This document shows, in pieces, positions 1-13,016 of a stretch of DNA of 64,000 bases (position 1 is its first letter; each line of letters opens with the position of its first letter). The notes below the pieces were generated by a model that saw only the letters and a list, made by a program, of their open reading frames with translations, ran no database searches and was not told the DNA's origin. The position numbers were made by a program, and so were the translations under genes. The DNA comes from Diacronema lutheri (taxonomy: Eukaryota; Haptophyta; Pavlovophyceae; Pavlovales; Pavlovaceae). The stretch spans positions 434,001 to 498,000 of the forward strand of contig JAGTXO010000009.1 in assembly GCA_019448385.1 (NCBI GenBank), written 5' to 3'.

Positions 1-402
1 GTGCACGCGGTAGCCATACGTCAGCCCGTCCTCCTGGCTGCACTCGTGCCGCAGCGCGAACGGCTGCGTGCCACCGCCCGGCGATGGCGTGCCTCCCGGC
101 CGGCCCGCGGGCCACATCATACCCGCAGCGAGCGCGTGCGGGTAGGTGCGCGACTTGACGCCCGCGTAGACGCCGGGTCGGTACGTGCCCCACAGTAGAG
201 CCTCGTGATGCTCTGTCGGCAGCGCGGCGGGCAGCCGCTCAAAGTCGTACGGCGGCGATGCGAGCGGCTGCTCACGCGCCGCAGGCCGCCGCTCGGCCAC
301 GCCGCCCGCCGGCTGCTCGGGAGCGCGCGCGCGCGAGCGCAGGGCGAGAGCGGCTGCAATCGCGACGGCCGCGACCGCGCAGGCGACGGCCACGCCGCGC
401 AT
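1..402 (-). CDS. GCS1: Mannosyl-oligosaccharide glucosidase (glucosidase I, GH63), N-terminal part, cut by the window edge
   Basis: Reading the minus strand from the ATG at 402 gives 134 codons that run off position 1. The start is followed by a hydrophobic segment at residues 4-21, as expected for a type II ER membrane anchor, then a short basic stem. Residues about 70-100 carry the GH63 N-terminal signature: LLWGTYRPGVYAGVKSRT, then AAGMMW, and further on LRHECSQEDG. In this family the enzyme removes the outermost glucose from the N-linked precursor glycan in the ER lumen; the catalytic C-terminal domain lies outside the window. It is divergent from the DnaJ gene at 521 with 118 bases between the starts. 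The frame stays open upstream of the ATG, but the membrane anchor argues for this start. Identity is confident from the motifs. Confidence 0.88.
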   Translation of the reverse strand, partial: MRGVAVACAVAAVAIAAALALRSRARAPEQPAGGVAERRPAAREQPLASPPYDFERLPAALPTEHHEALLWGTYRPGVYAGVKSRTYPHALAAGMMWPAGRPGGTPSPGGGTQPFALRHECSQEDGLTYGYRVH

Positions 403-520
403 CGCGCGCGGCGCTCGGCCACCAGCCTTGGCCGCCGCGGCCTTGCGCGCCAGGTCGCCGGCGTCCTCCCGCGCTGGCCGCGATCGTTCTGTCAACGTTT
501 TGTAGGCGGCACGTCGCACG
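403..520. promoter_or_regulatory. Shared divergent promoter region of GCS1 and DnaJ genes
   Basis: The only DNA between the two divergent starts. It must hold both 5' UTRs and the core promoters, or those lie within the coding parts. I see no TATA-like element; the most AT-rich stretch is around 487-505. Assignment is by position only. Confidence 0.4.
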
Positions 521-1876
521 ATGGCGCGCGGCGGGATGGGTCGAGGGTTGGCCCTCGCCCTGCTCTTTTCAGCGTTGGGCGCGGCGTCGGGCTTCGACTC
601 CTTCTTCGGCAACATCTTTGGCGGTGGCATGCCTGGCGCCGCGGCTGGCGGCGACACGGAGTACTACGAGACGCTCGGCGTCGGCCGCGACGCGACGGAC
701 GCTCAGCTCAAGAAGGCATACCGCAAGCTCGCGCTCGAGCATCACCCGGACAAGGGAGGCTCGCCCGACAAGTTCAAGCAGATTGCCGAGGCCTTCTCGA
801 CCCTCTCCGACCCGCAGAAGCGCCAGATCTACGACCAGTATGGCAAGGAGGGCGTCCGGCGTGCGGACGCGGGCGGCGCGCCCGGCGCGGGCGTGGGCCC
901 GAGCGCGGAGGAGATGTTCGGCATGTTTTTCGGCGGCGGATGGGGCGGCAGGCCCGAGGAGGCGGAGGACATACTCGCACCGCTCGACCTCACGCTCGAG
1001 GACATGTTTGTCGGCCGCAGCCGCAGCGTGCGCGTCGAGCGGACGCGCGTGTGCGGCGAGTGCCGTGGCAAGGGCGGCAAGGGCGGCGCCGAGGGCCGGC
1101 GGTGCGAGACGTGCGACGGGCGCGGGGCGGTGATTCGGATGCGCCAGCTGGGCGCGGGTATGGTTCAGCAGCTGCGCACGGCCTGCCCCGACTGCAAAGG
1201 CGAGGGCAAAGTTCTCAAGCCGTCGGAGCGGTGTGGCGCGTGCGGGGGGCGCAAGGTGACCAGCGAAGCTGCAACCGTCGCCGTGCCCGTGCCGCCGGGC
1301 ATCGAGCAGGGCGAGCGCATCGTGCTGCGCGGAGAGGGCAACGCCGAGCCTGGCCTTCGCCCCGGCGACCTCGTCCTCGTCGTGCGCGAGCTCGCGCACG
1401 CCACCTACCGGCGGCAGGGTCCGCATCTTGTAGCCGAGCTCGATGTGTCGCTGCGCGAGGCGCTTGGCGGCTTCGAGCGGCCGCTGCGCCGGCTCGACGG
1501 CGGCACGCTTCGCGTGCGCGTGTCGCGCGGTCGGCTCACCTCGCCCGGCTCTGTCAAGCGCGTGCGCGGCGAGGGCATGCCTGTGCGCGCCGGGGCGGCG
1601 TCCGGCGCGCGCGGCGATCTCTACGTGCGGCTGCGCGTGCGGCTGCCGTCGCCGCAGGTACTCGGCGAGACGCGGCTGCGCACGCTCGAAAGCCTGCTTG
1701 CCAAGGTCGAGGCGGAGCAGCGTGGCGCGGGCGCGGGCGACGGCGACGGCGCGGCCGCTGCCGGCGGCACGGGCACGAGCAGCGAAGGTGACGATGCTGC
1801 GGCCGCCGAGCCCGACGACGACGACGGCGCATGCAGAGACCTCGAGGACGTAGCACCCGCCGCAAGGATGACTTGA
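521..1876 (+). CDS. Type I (DnaJ/DNAJA-B11-like) Hsp40 co-chaperone with signal peptide
   Basis: Single-exon 451-residue protein. Residues 1-24 form a signal peptide (basic MARGGMGR then a hydrophobic run ending ASG). A J domain lies at about 43-108 with an intact HPD in LEHHPDKGG, then a short Gly/Ala-rich linker. The zinc-binding region at about 178-240 has four CxxC pairs (CGEC, CETC, CPDC, CGAC), followed by the two beta-sandwich substrate-binding domains. The C-terminus is an acidic, low-complexity tail with no KDEL-like retention signal. Type I J-proteins deliver unfolded clients to Hsp70 and stimulate its ATPase. The signal peptide suggests an ER-lumen partner (BiP), but a plastid or complex-plastid destination cannot be excluded in an alga. 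Its neighbour GCS1 is also an ER protein, which may be chance. Confidence 0.9.
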   Translation: MARGGMGRGLALALLFSALGAASGFDSFFGNIFGGGMPGAAAGGDTEYYETLGVGRDATDAQLKKAYRKLALEHHPDKGGSPDKFKQIAEAFSTLSDPQKRQIYDQYGKEGVRRADAGGAPGAGVGPSAEEMFGMFFGGGWGGRPEEAEDILAPLDLTLEDMFVGRSRSVRVERTRVCGECRGKGGKGGAEGRRCETCDGRGAVIRMRQLGAGMVQQLRTACPDCKGEGKVLKPSERCGACGGRKVTSEAATVAVPVPPGIEQGERIVLRGEGNAEPGLRPGDLVLVVRELAHATYRRQGPHLVAELDVSLREALGGFERPLRRLDGGTLRVRVSRGRLTSPGSVKRVRGEGMPVRAGAASGARGDLYVRLRVRLPSPQVLGETRLRTLESLLAKVEAEQRGAGAGDGDGAAAAGGTGTSSEGDDAAAAEPDDDDGACRDLEDVAPAARMT

Positions 1877-1941
1877 CTTGATCACTTTCTAGTTGCGGAA
1901 CGGAGGCGGCCATCCTGCGGACATCCTCTCACGCGCCCGCC

Positions 1942-2730
1942 ATGCATGGCCGGCGCGTGAGCCTCGTGGGCTCCTCGGCGCAGCAGCAGCAGCCAACGCT
2001 CTGCCCAATTTGCCGGGCGGGCAATCACTGGGCGAGGAGCTGCTCGCTCCGCCCCGCACACCTCCTCGTGCGCGAGCCGCAACCGGAACCAAACCCACCG
2101 AACGGCGCCTCGCCGCGGGCGGGCGAAGAGGCCGCGCTCGTGGCGGGCGGGCCGTCGCGCAGCTGTTGTACGCGTGTGCGTGCGCCCGTTTCGGCGGCCG
2201 CGGTGAGGCCGCGAGGAGCGATCAGTTTGGCCGAGCTGCGCTCCCGGCGAGCCGCCGTGCGCGCAGATGCAACGCCGTCGGCGCACGCTGCCGAGTCCAC
2301 GATCGGCAGCCGTCCATCTGATGACAACGGCGGCGACGACATGCTCGAGAGCGCCCAAGCTGGTGGCTCTCGGATGCGTCGACATCACACTCGCAGCCGC
2401 GCACACAACGAGAGCAAGAGCGCCGCGAGCTCGAGCGCGCCCAGCGGCCGTAATGCGCGCTCGCCCAGCCGCGGCGGCAGCTGCAGCGTGAGCCCCAGCC
2501 GCCCACGCAGCCTCGGCCTGAAGCGCAGGCGATGTGCTTCGCCGCGTGGCCAGGAGGCGCGCGTTCGCGCCTCGCTCGACAGCATTCGCAGTCGCCGCAG
2601 CCGCAGCCGCGGCCGCCGCAGCCGCAGCCGCAGCCGCAGCCGCAGCCGCAGCCGCCGCCGCAGCCGCAGCCGCAGCCGCCGCCGCAGCCGCAGCCGTCGC
2701 CGCAGCCGCAGCCGTCGCCGCAGCCGCAGC

Positions 2731-2762
<32 letters not shown>

Positions 2763-3192
2763 CGAGCTCCGCCGCCGCCGCCGCAGCCGCAGCCCAAGCC
2801 GCCGCCGCAGCCCAAGCCGCCGCCGCCGCCGCAGCCGCAGCCGCAGCCGCAGCCGCAGCCGCAGCCGCAACCGCAGCCGCAGCCGCAGCCGCAGCTGCGC
2901 GCGCGTGCGAAGCCGCGCCGCTCATCCCCTGCCCGGTGCGGCAGAGCACCGCCCCATGAACCGCGACGCCACTCGATTGGGCCATTCCTCACCGCTCTGT
3001 GCGAGCGACATGCCGTGCACTACCCCACAGCCGCAGCGGCAGCCGCAGCGGCAGCCGCAGCCGCAGCCGCAGCGGCAGCCGCAGCCGCAGCCGCAGCCGC
3101 AGCCGCAGCCGCAGCCGCGAGCTCCGCAGCCGCAGCCGCAGCCGCGAGCTCCGCAGCCGCCGCCGCCGCCCCCGCCACGTCCGCCGCCACGT

Positions 3193-3259
<67 letters not shown>

Positions 3260-6000
3260 CGTCGTCGCCGCCGCCGCACGGCCATCGATGGCCAGAGCAG
3301 GCGTTTAAATTGGCTCCGCAGCCGCAGCCGCAGCCTCGTCCAACCAGCCATCCTCCGCTCCTGTGCCCGCCGTCACCACCTGCGCCATTGCACTCGCAAG
3401 CAGCGCAGCGCACTGGCACGGTACGACACGCAACATCGCAGCCCAGTTCAGTGCAGCTTGCACGGCGGCAGCCTGCAACTCCACCGCCGCCTCCGCCGCC
3501 TCCGCTGCCGCAAGCGAGCTGCTCCGCGAGGGCGGACACCGCGGAGGACCGTGCGACCGCGCCTCGTTCGCTGCAACAAAAGAGGTGGGCGAGTGTGGGT
3601 GGTGGTGGCGGCAGTGGACCTCGGGATCCACCACCGCCACCATTGCCCATTGCGTCCACGCAAGCACCGCAGCAGCGGCCCGAGCATGCGGGCGAAATGC
3701 TGACCGTGCCGGTGGGAAGCACCGCGAAAAGTGCGCCCATTTGCGCAGGCCTCCCAGCGCAGCCGCCGCGGCCTCTGCCGTTCGCCTCGCCAGCACGGCG
3801 CGCCGACGACGCGCACCCGACGGCGCGACCCGATTGGGCGCGTGCGAGCGTACGGCCTCTCCTCTCGTACGCGCCGTCGCCTACGGCGCCAGCACCCGGC
3901 CCAAGCTGCGTCAACGAATCGTTGGACGCGGGAGGCGACGTGGGCGGGCAAACGCTCACGGTGAGCCCGCCGCTTTTGAAAGCGGAGCCCGCGCTCGCGC
4001 CGAGCGTGCCTGCACATGCGAGCACATCGACGCAGACGGAGCCCGCGCTCGACACGCAGCAAGCGTCTGCGAGCCGCGACAGGCAACGTGCAATGCCCCT
4101 GTCGCCGCAGCTGCCGAGACCGCCCCTGGAGGCGCGATATGCGCCGCCGCTCTGGCGGAAGAGCGGTGCCCTTGAGGCGATTCTGCATGCCGTGCGTGCG
4201 CGCGGCGGCCGCCCACTTGAGCTGCGCGTCGATCGCTCCGCCGTCCTTTCCGCCGCGCTCGACGGCCTCGGCAAGGCGAGCACCCCGGAACTGCTCAAGC
4301 CTTTGCGCGTCACCTTCCGCTCACAAGAAATGGCGGAGATGCGCGGGAGTGCGCGGCGCGCGAAGGAGCCTGGCGTCGATAATGGCGGCCTCACGCACGA
4401 AATGGCTACGCTTGCGGTCAAGGAGCTGCTCCAGCTGCCCGTCGACCGCGCCCTGCTCGCACCAATTCTGCCTGAGTCGGCAGTGCTACACGTCATCCGC
4501 GACGCCGACTTGCTCGGCGCCGACGCCGACGGGCCGGACGGAGACCAGCGGCTCGGTCAACTCGAGGCACTTGGCCGCTTTGCGTTCCGCTGCGTGCTCG
4601 AAAGCCACCCGCTCGGCGCGCCCATCTCTGGCCTGCTGTGGGAGAGCATCGCAAAAGCCGCTGAGATGTTCGCTCCCTCGTCGAGGCTCTTCCACTCGCA
4701 CGATGGCGGCGAGTGCGTGCATGCATGTCTGTGCACGCTGCGCCAGCTCGACCCTTCGCTCGCGGAGGCGTGGGCCGAGCTCTTCAACCTCCCAGCCGAC
4801 GAGTTGGCCGCCGCTGGCGTCAGGTGCGCTCGCCGGGCGCAGCGCCGCAGCCGCCGCAGCAAGGCACGGTTTGCCCCCACCGCACCTCATCCCAACCCTC
4901 CCCCAACCCCCCCCCCCCCCCCCCTCTGGGGGCCTCTCACACGCCGCGCGTGCTTCGGTTGTGCCGCGACCTGGCGTGCGACCGCCGTGTCGCGCGCAGC
5001 CTCAGCGCGTTCACGCTGCTCGACGAGGACGACGCGACTCTCGTCACGCGCGCGAGCCTCGAGCATGCTATCTTCCGCGGCGTGCGCTCTCGCGTCGTCC
5101 GCTCGGTGCGCGAACGTGAGAGGACGACGAATGCATTCCGGACGGGCTTCTGCGCTGCCGCTGTCGACCTCACCTCCCACTTGTGCGCCCGCCTGCGCGG
5201 CGCGCGAGCGCGCGCGCGCGGGTCCGCCTCGCATGGGTATATACGGGTTGTCCGAATCTGATGGGTGTGCCTCGCATGGTGATACGTGCGCGGCGCGCCA
5301 CGTGCCGTCCCCCTGTGGCCCGTTGGGTGTGTGCGTGTTGTGTGCAGGGCTCTCTTCTCGATGACTGAGCTCACTGAGATGCTCAACGGCTCCCTCGTGC
5401 GCGCCTGCCCGTCGCCATCGTGCGAGCTGCGCGCAGCGTGCAGCGGCCACTGCTCCGTGCGGTGGCCGCTGCTGCGCCGTCCGCCGTCCGCCGTCCGCCG
5501 TCCGCCGCTCGCCGTCCGCCGTCCGCCGTCCGCCGTCCGCCGCTCGCCGTCCCCATCCGACGCTGCGTCGCGCCATTGACACACCGGCGCGCGCTGCGAT
5601 GCGCTGCCCGTACGCGGCGTGTGCGCTGCCCTTTCGCACGCAGGAGTTCTCAGGGGCGCAGCTGTGGGAGCAGTTTGCCGTGCCGCCCGGCACGCTCGTG
5701 CCCGTGCTCGAGTGGCTGCGCGTGGTCGTACGCGAGCGGCTGTGCGCGCGCATGCGCCGGCACCTCCTCACGTTCTGCACGGGCGTGTCTGCCATTCCAA
5801 TGGGCGGTCTGGCGCAAAAGATCTCGGTGACGCTCGAGGAGACGCCGCGCGGCCAGCTGCCCGTCGCGCACACGTGCTTTTCTGGGCTGCGCATCTCGCG
5901 CGACTACGAGAGTGTCGAGCACCTCACTGAGCAGCTCGCAAAGTCAATCTTGAGCACCGTCGCGTCGGCCGCGCACGGCGAAGGTTTCCAGATGGCCTGA
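1942..6000 (+). CDS. HECT-type E3 ubiquitin ligase with CCHC knuckle and RS domain
   Basis: Four exons: 1942-4823, 5000-5182, 5348-5396 (49 bases) and 5644-6000, giving 1156 residues. Residues about 21-34 form a CCHC zinc knuckle (CPICRAGNHWARSC). Residues about 185-320 are an Arg/Ser dipeptide-rich RS domain, and 350-480 are Gln/Pro then poly-Pro. From about residue 750 a HECT N-lobe begins (LRVTFRS, GVDNGGLTHEM), continues through ALFSMTELTEMLNGS, and ends in a C-lobe with HLLTFCTGVSAIPMGG and the catalytic cysteine in LPVAHTCFSGL. HECT ligases accept ubiquitin on that Cys and transfer it to substrates. The RS domain, typical of splicing factors, suggests a nuclear or RNA-linked substrate; that is inference. 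Donors are all GTGCGC; intron 1 contains an 18-base C run. The last three exons join in frame and match the HECT order, so the model is firm. The RS/Pro regions are codon-repeat DNA and could be length-variable. Confidence 0.85.
4907..4924 (+). repeat. C18 tract in HECT intron 1
   Basis: Run of 18 C on the sense strand inside the intron 4824-4999, 75 bases before the acceptor AG. Confidence 0.9.
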
Positions 6001-6385
6001 TTGTCTGCGCGCGTGGCGGGACCTGGCACGTCGGCGCCCGGCCTGCACGGAGCTCGCGTGGCGTCGACCGCTGCGCGGCTCGGCCGTGCATTCAACGCCG
6101 GCCGCGCTTCGGACCGTGCGCGCGCTGCTGCCGCCGGCACTGGCGCCGGCAGCTCTGCGGGCGGGAGTGCGGGCGCGGGCGCCACCGCCGCCGGCATGAG
6201 TCGCCGCCGCCGCGCCCGCCGTCGCGCCCGCCGCGCCCGTCGTCGTCGTCGTCGTCACCGACACCGTCGCCGTCGCCGTCGCCGTCGCCCCAGCCGCCGC
6301 CGTCGCCCCAGCCGCCGCCGTCGCCCCAGCCGCCGCCGCCGCCGCCGCCGCCATCGTCGGCGTCGGCGTCGGCGTCGGACCGAAA
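6001..6385. other. Convergent intergenic region with CG-rich triplet repeats
   Basis: Lies between the stop codons of the HECT ligase (+) and the MAPEG protein (-), so it should hold both 3' UTRs. It contains a GTC-type triplet stretch around 6239-6258, a 15-base CCGCCGTCGCCCCAG tandem repeat around 6283-6330, and a TCGGCG repeat around 6354-6378. The plus strand is open but encodes only Ala then Arg-rich low complexity, so I do not call a gene. Confidence 0.6.
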
Positions 6386-9238
<2,853 letters not shown>

Positions 9239-9412
9239 GCGGACCTGATCGTCGCCGCGTCGCCTGCCGTTGGGTGCGAGGCGCGAGGCGCGCGCTCGGA
9301 CGCTGACGGAGCGTCAGCATGGAGGCCACCTCTGAAGACCTGGGAGGACCCCCGGGAGGCGGCCGCTCGTTTTGTCCGCACGGCTTTTGTCAGGACTCAC
9401 TGACCTGCAGTG

Positions 9413-11146
9413 TCACGCACGCGCGATGAGTGTTAGGGTCACCCGACGGCCGCGCGCTCTCGGACCGAGGCGTTGGTCGCTCAGCTGCGGCCAGTTGGCC
9501 ACAGCGTCGGGTCCAGACTCGGACGGGGTGTCGGAATCGGACGCGAATGAGCCGAGCACGAACTGCGCGCCACCGCCCGGCGCGCACCCCGCGCGACCTG
9601 CGAGCGCGCCGCGCAGAACGAGAAGGGAACTAGCCTCGAGGAGCAGGCTGCCCGACCGAACGGCCGGTTCCGCGGTCGGGCCGCCTCGCGAGCGGCCGAA
9701 TGAGGCGGACGCCGGAACGCTGCCAGAGGTGAATGTGCGGAGCGAGGCACCACGAGTCGCGCCGTTGGCATTGCTCAACCGCTTCGAAGCGGAGGGCGCG
9801 GGCGAGGCCGAAGCGATCGCGCGCGCCTCCGAGTCGCCCCCGTGCACGAGCGCGAGCGGCTCGGCCGCGAGCGCGAGCGCAACGTCGCGCGGGCTGTGGG
9901 CGCTGGGCGCATCGCCGCCTCCGCCTCCGCGTCCGCAGCTGTCCGCCCCGACGCCGCAAGCCGGGCTGTCACCCGCTGCGCCGGCGCCGGACTGTGGCAC
10001 GGGGCTGAGATGAACGTGCGTCGAGCCCACGCGCGCGCCGCGCGCATCGTTCGACAGCGGCTCGGCGCCGTTCGTAGCGCCCTGCGCCAGCCGCCGGCGC
10101 TGCACGCCGCGGCTCGGCGTGTCGCCGAGCGCCGCGCCGCGCATTGCCTCAAGGTGCACGACGCACGGCGAGCAGAGCGAGAGCACGGCGCTTGTGACGC
10201 TCGCGCTGTCCGCTGGTAGCCCCGCTGGCGCCCTTTGCCCCTGCGCGCTCAGCGCGCTGCGCTGGGATTGGCGGGTCGAGCGGCGCAGCTCGCGTTGCGT
10301 GCCGCTCGCAGCGCCGCCCAGCGCGACGCCCGGCAGCGTGCTCGCGCCACACGTCGCGGCCGCGGCCGGCTGCAAGTGCCGCGGAGGGGGCACGAGTGAG
10401 CTGGTCCGGGAGTCGTACTCGCAGACAGTCAGCTCGAGCAGGCCCAGTGTGGGATCGGCGGCGTCGGCGGGCGTGGGCAAAGCGCCGGCGGCGATGAGCG
10501 CGCTGACGAGCGCGAGCACAGCCGGAGGCAGCGCCGCGCCGTCGAGCGGGTGCAGCGTGCGGAGCAGCGCGGGCGCGGGCGCGTGAGGGTCATGCCGAAA
10601 GGGTGGCGCGGCACGCACGCCAGCCGCCGACCATTGCTCGCCGACGGTGCCGCGCGCGCCGCGCTCGTCGCGCGCAGGCTCGGGGCGCCGCGAGGTGGAG
10701 GTCGCATGGATGAGCGCGTCCACGAGCGCCTCCGCCGCATCCTCGGGCACGACGGCCGGCATGTAGGCGACCCCGGGGAAGGCCGGGACCACGCACGCGT
10801 CGAACGCAAAGTGGAAGCGGATCGGCGGGCACACGGGGCCAGACGCGGAGCGCGCAGACGTTGCAGCCGTATCGTGCACGCTTGCATCGGCTATGGGCGC
10901 CCCGGGTTGCGCCAGCCCATGTTGCGCGGGTAGCAAGTCGGCGGGCCGTGCGCCGCGTCGTCGACGGGCTGCGGCGGCGCGGATGGCGGCGGCGGCGCTC
11001 ATGTCGGCGCGTTCGTAAGTGCCCATTTCGTGCGAGAGCGCGCGGATGCACGAGATGATGTGATCCACTCGCACATTCGCCTGCGCCGTCTCCGACATGC
11101 CCGCACACACCACCGGTGTGTGCGCACCACCATGACTCTTAACCAT
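9413..11146 (-). CDS. ALKBH6-like protein lacking the iron-binding motif
   Basis: Single open frame of 577 residues from the ATG at 11146; a second ATG at 11098 (MSETAQANV) is equally possible. The fold order resembles AlkB homologue 6: FPGVAYMPAVVPEDAAEALV near residue 120, LPPAVLALVSALIAAGALP near 205, LLELTVCEYDS, SVTSAVLSLCSPCVVHLEA, then SLLLEASSLLVLRGALAG and finally RGRRVTLTLIARA at the C-terminus. The expected HxD iron ligand after the ExYxPGxG-like stretch is not visible; that place reads SRTSSLVPPPRH. Long Gly/Ser/Ala insertions of low complexity separate the blocks. Either it is a pseudoenzyme or the alignable part is split by an unrecognised in-frame intron. Divergent from the ankyrin gene with 68 bases between starts. 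Confidence 0.5.
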   Translation of the reverse strand: MVKSHGGAHTPVVCAGMSETAQANVRVDHIISCIRALSHEMGTYERADMSAAAAIRAAAARRRRGARPADLLPAQHGLAQPGAPIADASVHDTAATSARSASGPVCPPIRFHFAFDACVVPAFPGVAYMPAVVPEDAAEALVDALIHATSTSRRPEPARDERGARGTVGEQWSAAGVRAAPPFRHDPHAPAPALLRTLHPLDGAALPPAVLALVSALIAAGALPTPADAADPTLGLLELTVCEYDSRTSSLVPPPRHLQPAAAATCGASTLPGVALGGAASGTQRELRRSTRQSQRSALSAQGQRAPAGLPADSASVTSAVLSLCSPCVVHLEAMRGAALGDTPSRGVQRRRLAQGATNGAEPLSNDARGARVGSTHVHLSPVPQSGAGAAGDSPACGVGADSCGRGGGGGDAPSAHSPRDVALALAAEPLALVHGGDSEARAIASASPAPSASKRLSNANGATRGASLRTFTSGSVPASASFGRSRGGPTAEPAVRSGSLLLEASSLLVLRGALAGRAGCAPGGGAQFVLGSFASDSDTPSESGPDAVANWPQLSDQRLGPRARGRRVTLTLIARA

Positions 11147-11214
11147 GCGAGTGAACGTTTCCACAGAGGCTGCGCGAAAAGCGCGCAGCAGGGCCCAAAC
11201 TCACAACTTCTGCG
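11147..11214. promoter_or_regulatory. Divergent promoter between ALKBH6-like and ankyrin genes
   Basis: 68 bases between two divergent ATGs; slightly AT-richer than the flanks. No recognisable core element. Confidence 0.35.
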
Positions 11215-12981
11215 ATGCCAACGTCCTACTCGCAGCGCGGCGGCTCCACGCCGCGCTCGGGCACGCCGCGCTCGGCGACGCCCCTCTCGCGCTCGAGCTC
11301 GCGCGCGCGCTCGTCGCCGGCCGCATTCGACAGCGTGCAGCCGCTCGCTGCGCTCGCCGCCGCCGCCAAGGCTGGCGATCGAGGCGCGGTCGACAGCCTG
11401 CTCTCCGAAGCGACGGGCGGCGCGCTATGGCAGGCGGCACGCGGTGGGCACGCTGAGGTGGTGGAGCTCCTGCTCGCGCGCGGCGCGCCCGCCTCCGCAG
11501 CCTCCGCTACCGGCGCGAGCTTGACCGCCATCTACGCCGCCGCCGAAGGCGGGCACGAGCGCATCGTTGCGCTCCTCCTCGCTAGCGGCGCGTCGCCCGA
11601 CTCGCCCGAGCTGGGGCGCGCTGGGCCGCTGCACGCGGCGGCGCAGGCGGGTTCGGTCGCGTGCGTGACCACACTCGTTGCCGCGCGCGCCAATGTCGAG
11701 GCGCGGCGCGAGGACGGTCGCACCGCGCTGCACGTCGCGGCCGAGCTCGGCGAGCGCGACGTGCTCTACCGGCTACTGGACGCGGGCGGCGCCGACGCGT
11801 CAGCCAAGGTGGAGGGTGCGCCAGCGCACGGCGCGAGCGCGCTGCTCTGCGCGTGTGCGCACGGCCGCCTCGAATGCGTCCAGCTCCTCTCCGCGTATGG
11901 CGCCGAACGATCGGTGCACCTGCCGCCGCCCGCAAGGCTTCGCGGCGCTTCGCCGCGAGCGCGCACAAAGTATGGCGGCGTGGGCGCGCTCAGGCAGCCG
12001 GCCGGCGCGGATGCCCTCACGGAGGGCGACCGGCTGGCCGGCTCGCCCGCGCTGCACGCGCCGTTCAACGCGCCGTCGGCGGGCGGCGCTCGCGTGGGCT
12101 CACTCGTGACGGCGGAGCAGGTGGCGCGGGAGGCGGGGCAGCGTGCGGTGGGCACGTGGCTCGTCTCGACGCGCGACTGGTGCAGCGCGCTGCACCACGC
12201 GCCCGTGCTCCCCGAGGCGCGCGTGCGCGCGCTGCTCGCCGCGAAAGCAGACCCACACGTGCGCACCGCGCCCGGCTGTCAGTCAGCCCTCGACGTGGCA
12301 CGCATCCACGTGCACTCGCCCGCAGCGGCGCTCGTCATCGCCGCAGCCGAAGGGCGCCATGCCAACGACAAGGCCAAGGGCGGCGCTGCCTCGCGTCCGC
12401 CCTCGCGACGGCCGTCGCTTGTTCCGGCGGACGCGGCAGCCGCCGCCGCCGCCGCCGCTGTCGCTGCGCCGCGCAGCCAGGACGGCGGCTCGTCGCGACC
12501 GCCATCGAGGCGCGGCAGCGCAGCGCAGCCCACTGGCGCCCACGGCACCGAGCCGCCGCTGCGCGAGAAATCCTCAGCCTCACCGCCACCGCCGCCGCCG
12601 GCCGCGGGCGCGCCGCGCAGCGTTGGCTCCAACGCACCCGCGCGCCGAGCGCCGGGCGGTCGTGGCGGCTCCCCCTCGCTGCGGCAGACCGGCGCTGGCG
12701 TTGGCCCGGCCGTGCGCGCGCGCTCCGTCGAGCGCGCCAGCAAGGGCGGGCGCAGGTCGTCGCCGGGGAAATCGCGGCAAAGCCGGGGCGGCGTCAGCCA
12801 GGACAGCGCCGCACACGCGCACGCGCGCGCCGCGCCGCGCCGCGCGAGTGGCGTGCCTGCGCCGGTGCGCATCTCCGACGACGACGCGGACGACGTTGAA
12901 CACGTCGGCGCGTGGCCGTCGCCCGCGCTCGAGAGTGACCCGATGAACCGGACAATGCGCTGGGATCGCGGCGGACACTGA
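11215..12981 (+). CDS. Ankyrin-repeat protein with basic low-complexity tail
   Basis: Single exon, 588 residues. After a Ser/Arg-rich N-terminus, residues about 45-250 hold five to six ankyrin repeats with typical spacing, for example ALWQAARGGHAEVVELLLAR, and the pattern GRTALHVAAELGERDVL. A second, weaker set is around 320-385 (SALHHAPVLPEARVRALLAA). The C-terminal 200 residues are Ala/Ser/Pro/Arg-rich with repeated SRPPSRR motifs. It ends in an acidic patch, DDDADDVEHVGAW. Ankyrin repeats are protein-binding scaffolds, so no reaction can be assigned. Tail-to-tail with the BSD gene with only 35 bases between stop codons. Confidence 0.82.
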   Translation: MPTSYSQRGGSTPRSGTPRSATPLSRSSSRARSSPAAFDSVQPLAALAAAAKAGDRGAVDSLLSEATGGALWQAARGGHAEVVELLLARGAPASAASATGASLTAIYAAAEGGHERIVALLLASGASPDSPELGRAGPLHAAAQAGSVACVTTLVAARANVEARREDGRTALHVAAELGERDVLYRLLDAGGADASAKVEGAPAHGASALLCACAHGRLECVQLLSAYGAERSVHLPPPARLRGASPRARTKYGGVGALRQPAGADALTEGDRLAGSPALHAPFNAPSAGGARVGSLVTAEQVAREAGQRAVGTWLVSTRDWCSALHHAPVLPEARVRALLAAKADPHVRTAPGCQSALDVARIHVHSPAAALVIAAAEGRHANDKAKGGAASRPPSRRPSLVPADAAAAAAAAAVAAPRSQDGGSSRPPSRRGSAAQPTGAHGTEPPLREKSSASPPPPPPAAGAPRSVGSNAPARRAPGGRGGSPSLRQTGAGVGPAVRARSVERASKGGRRSSPGKSRQSRGGVSQDSAAHAHARAAPRRASGVPAPVRISDDDADDVEHVGAWPSPALESDPMNRTMRWDRGGH

Positions 12982-13016
12982 ACCCGCCCTTTTGATCGCC
13001 GTCCCCTGACACAAAG

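Noticed and set aside
1882-3308. Very long poly-Ala, poly-Gly or Gln-Pro frames on both strands
   Set aside because: They are shadows of the CAGCCG-type codon repeats of the HECT ligase RS/Pro region; composition is pure repeat.
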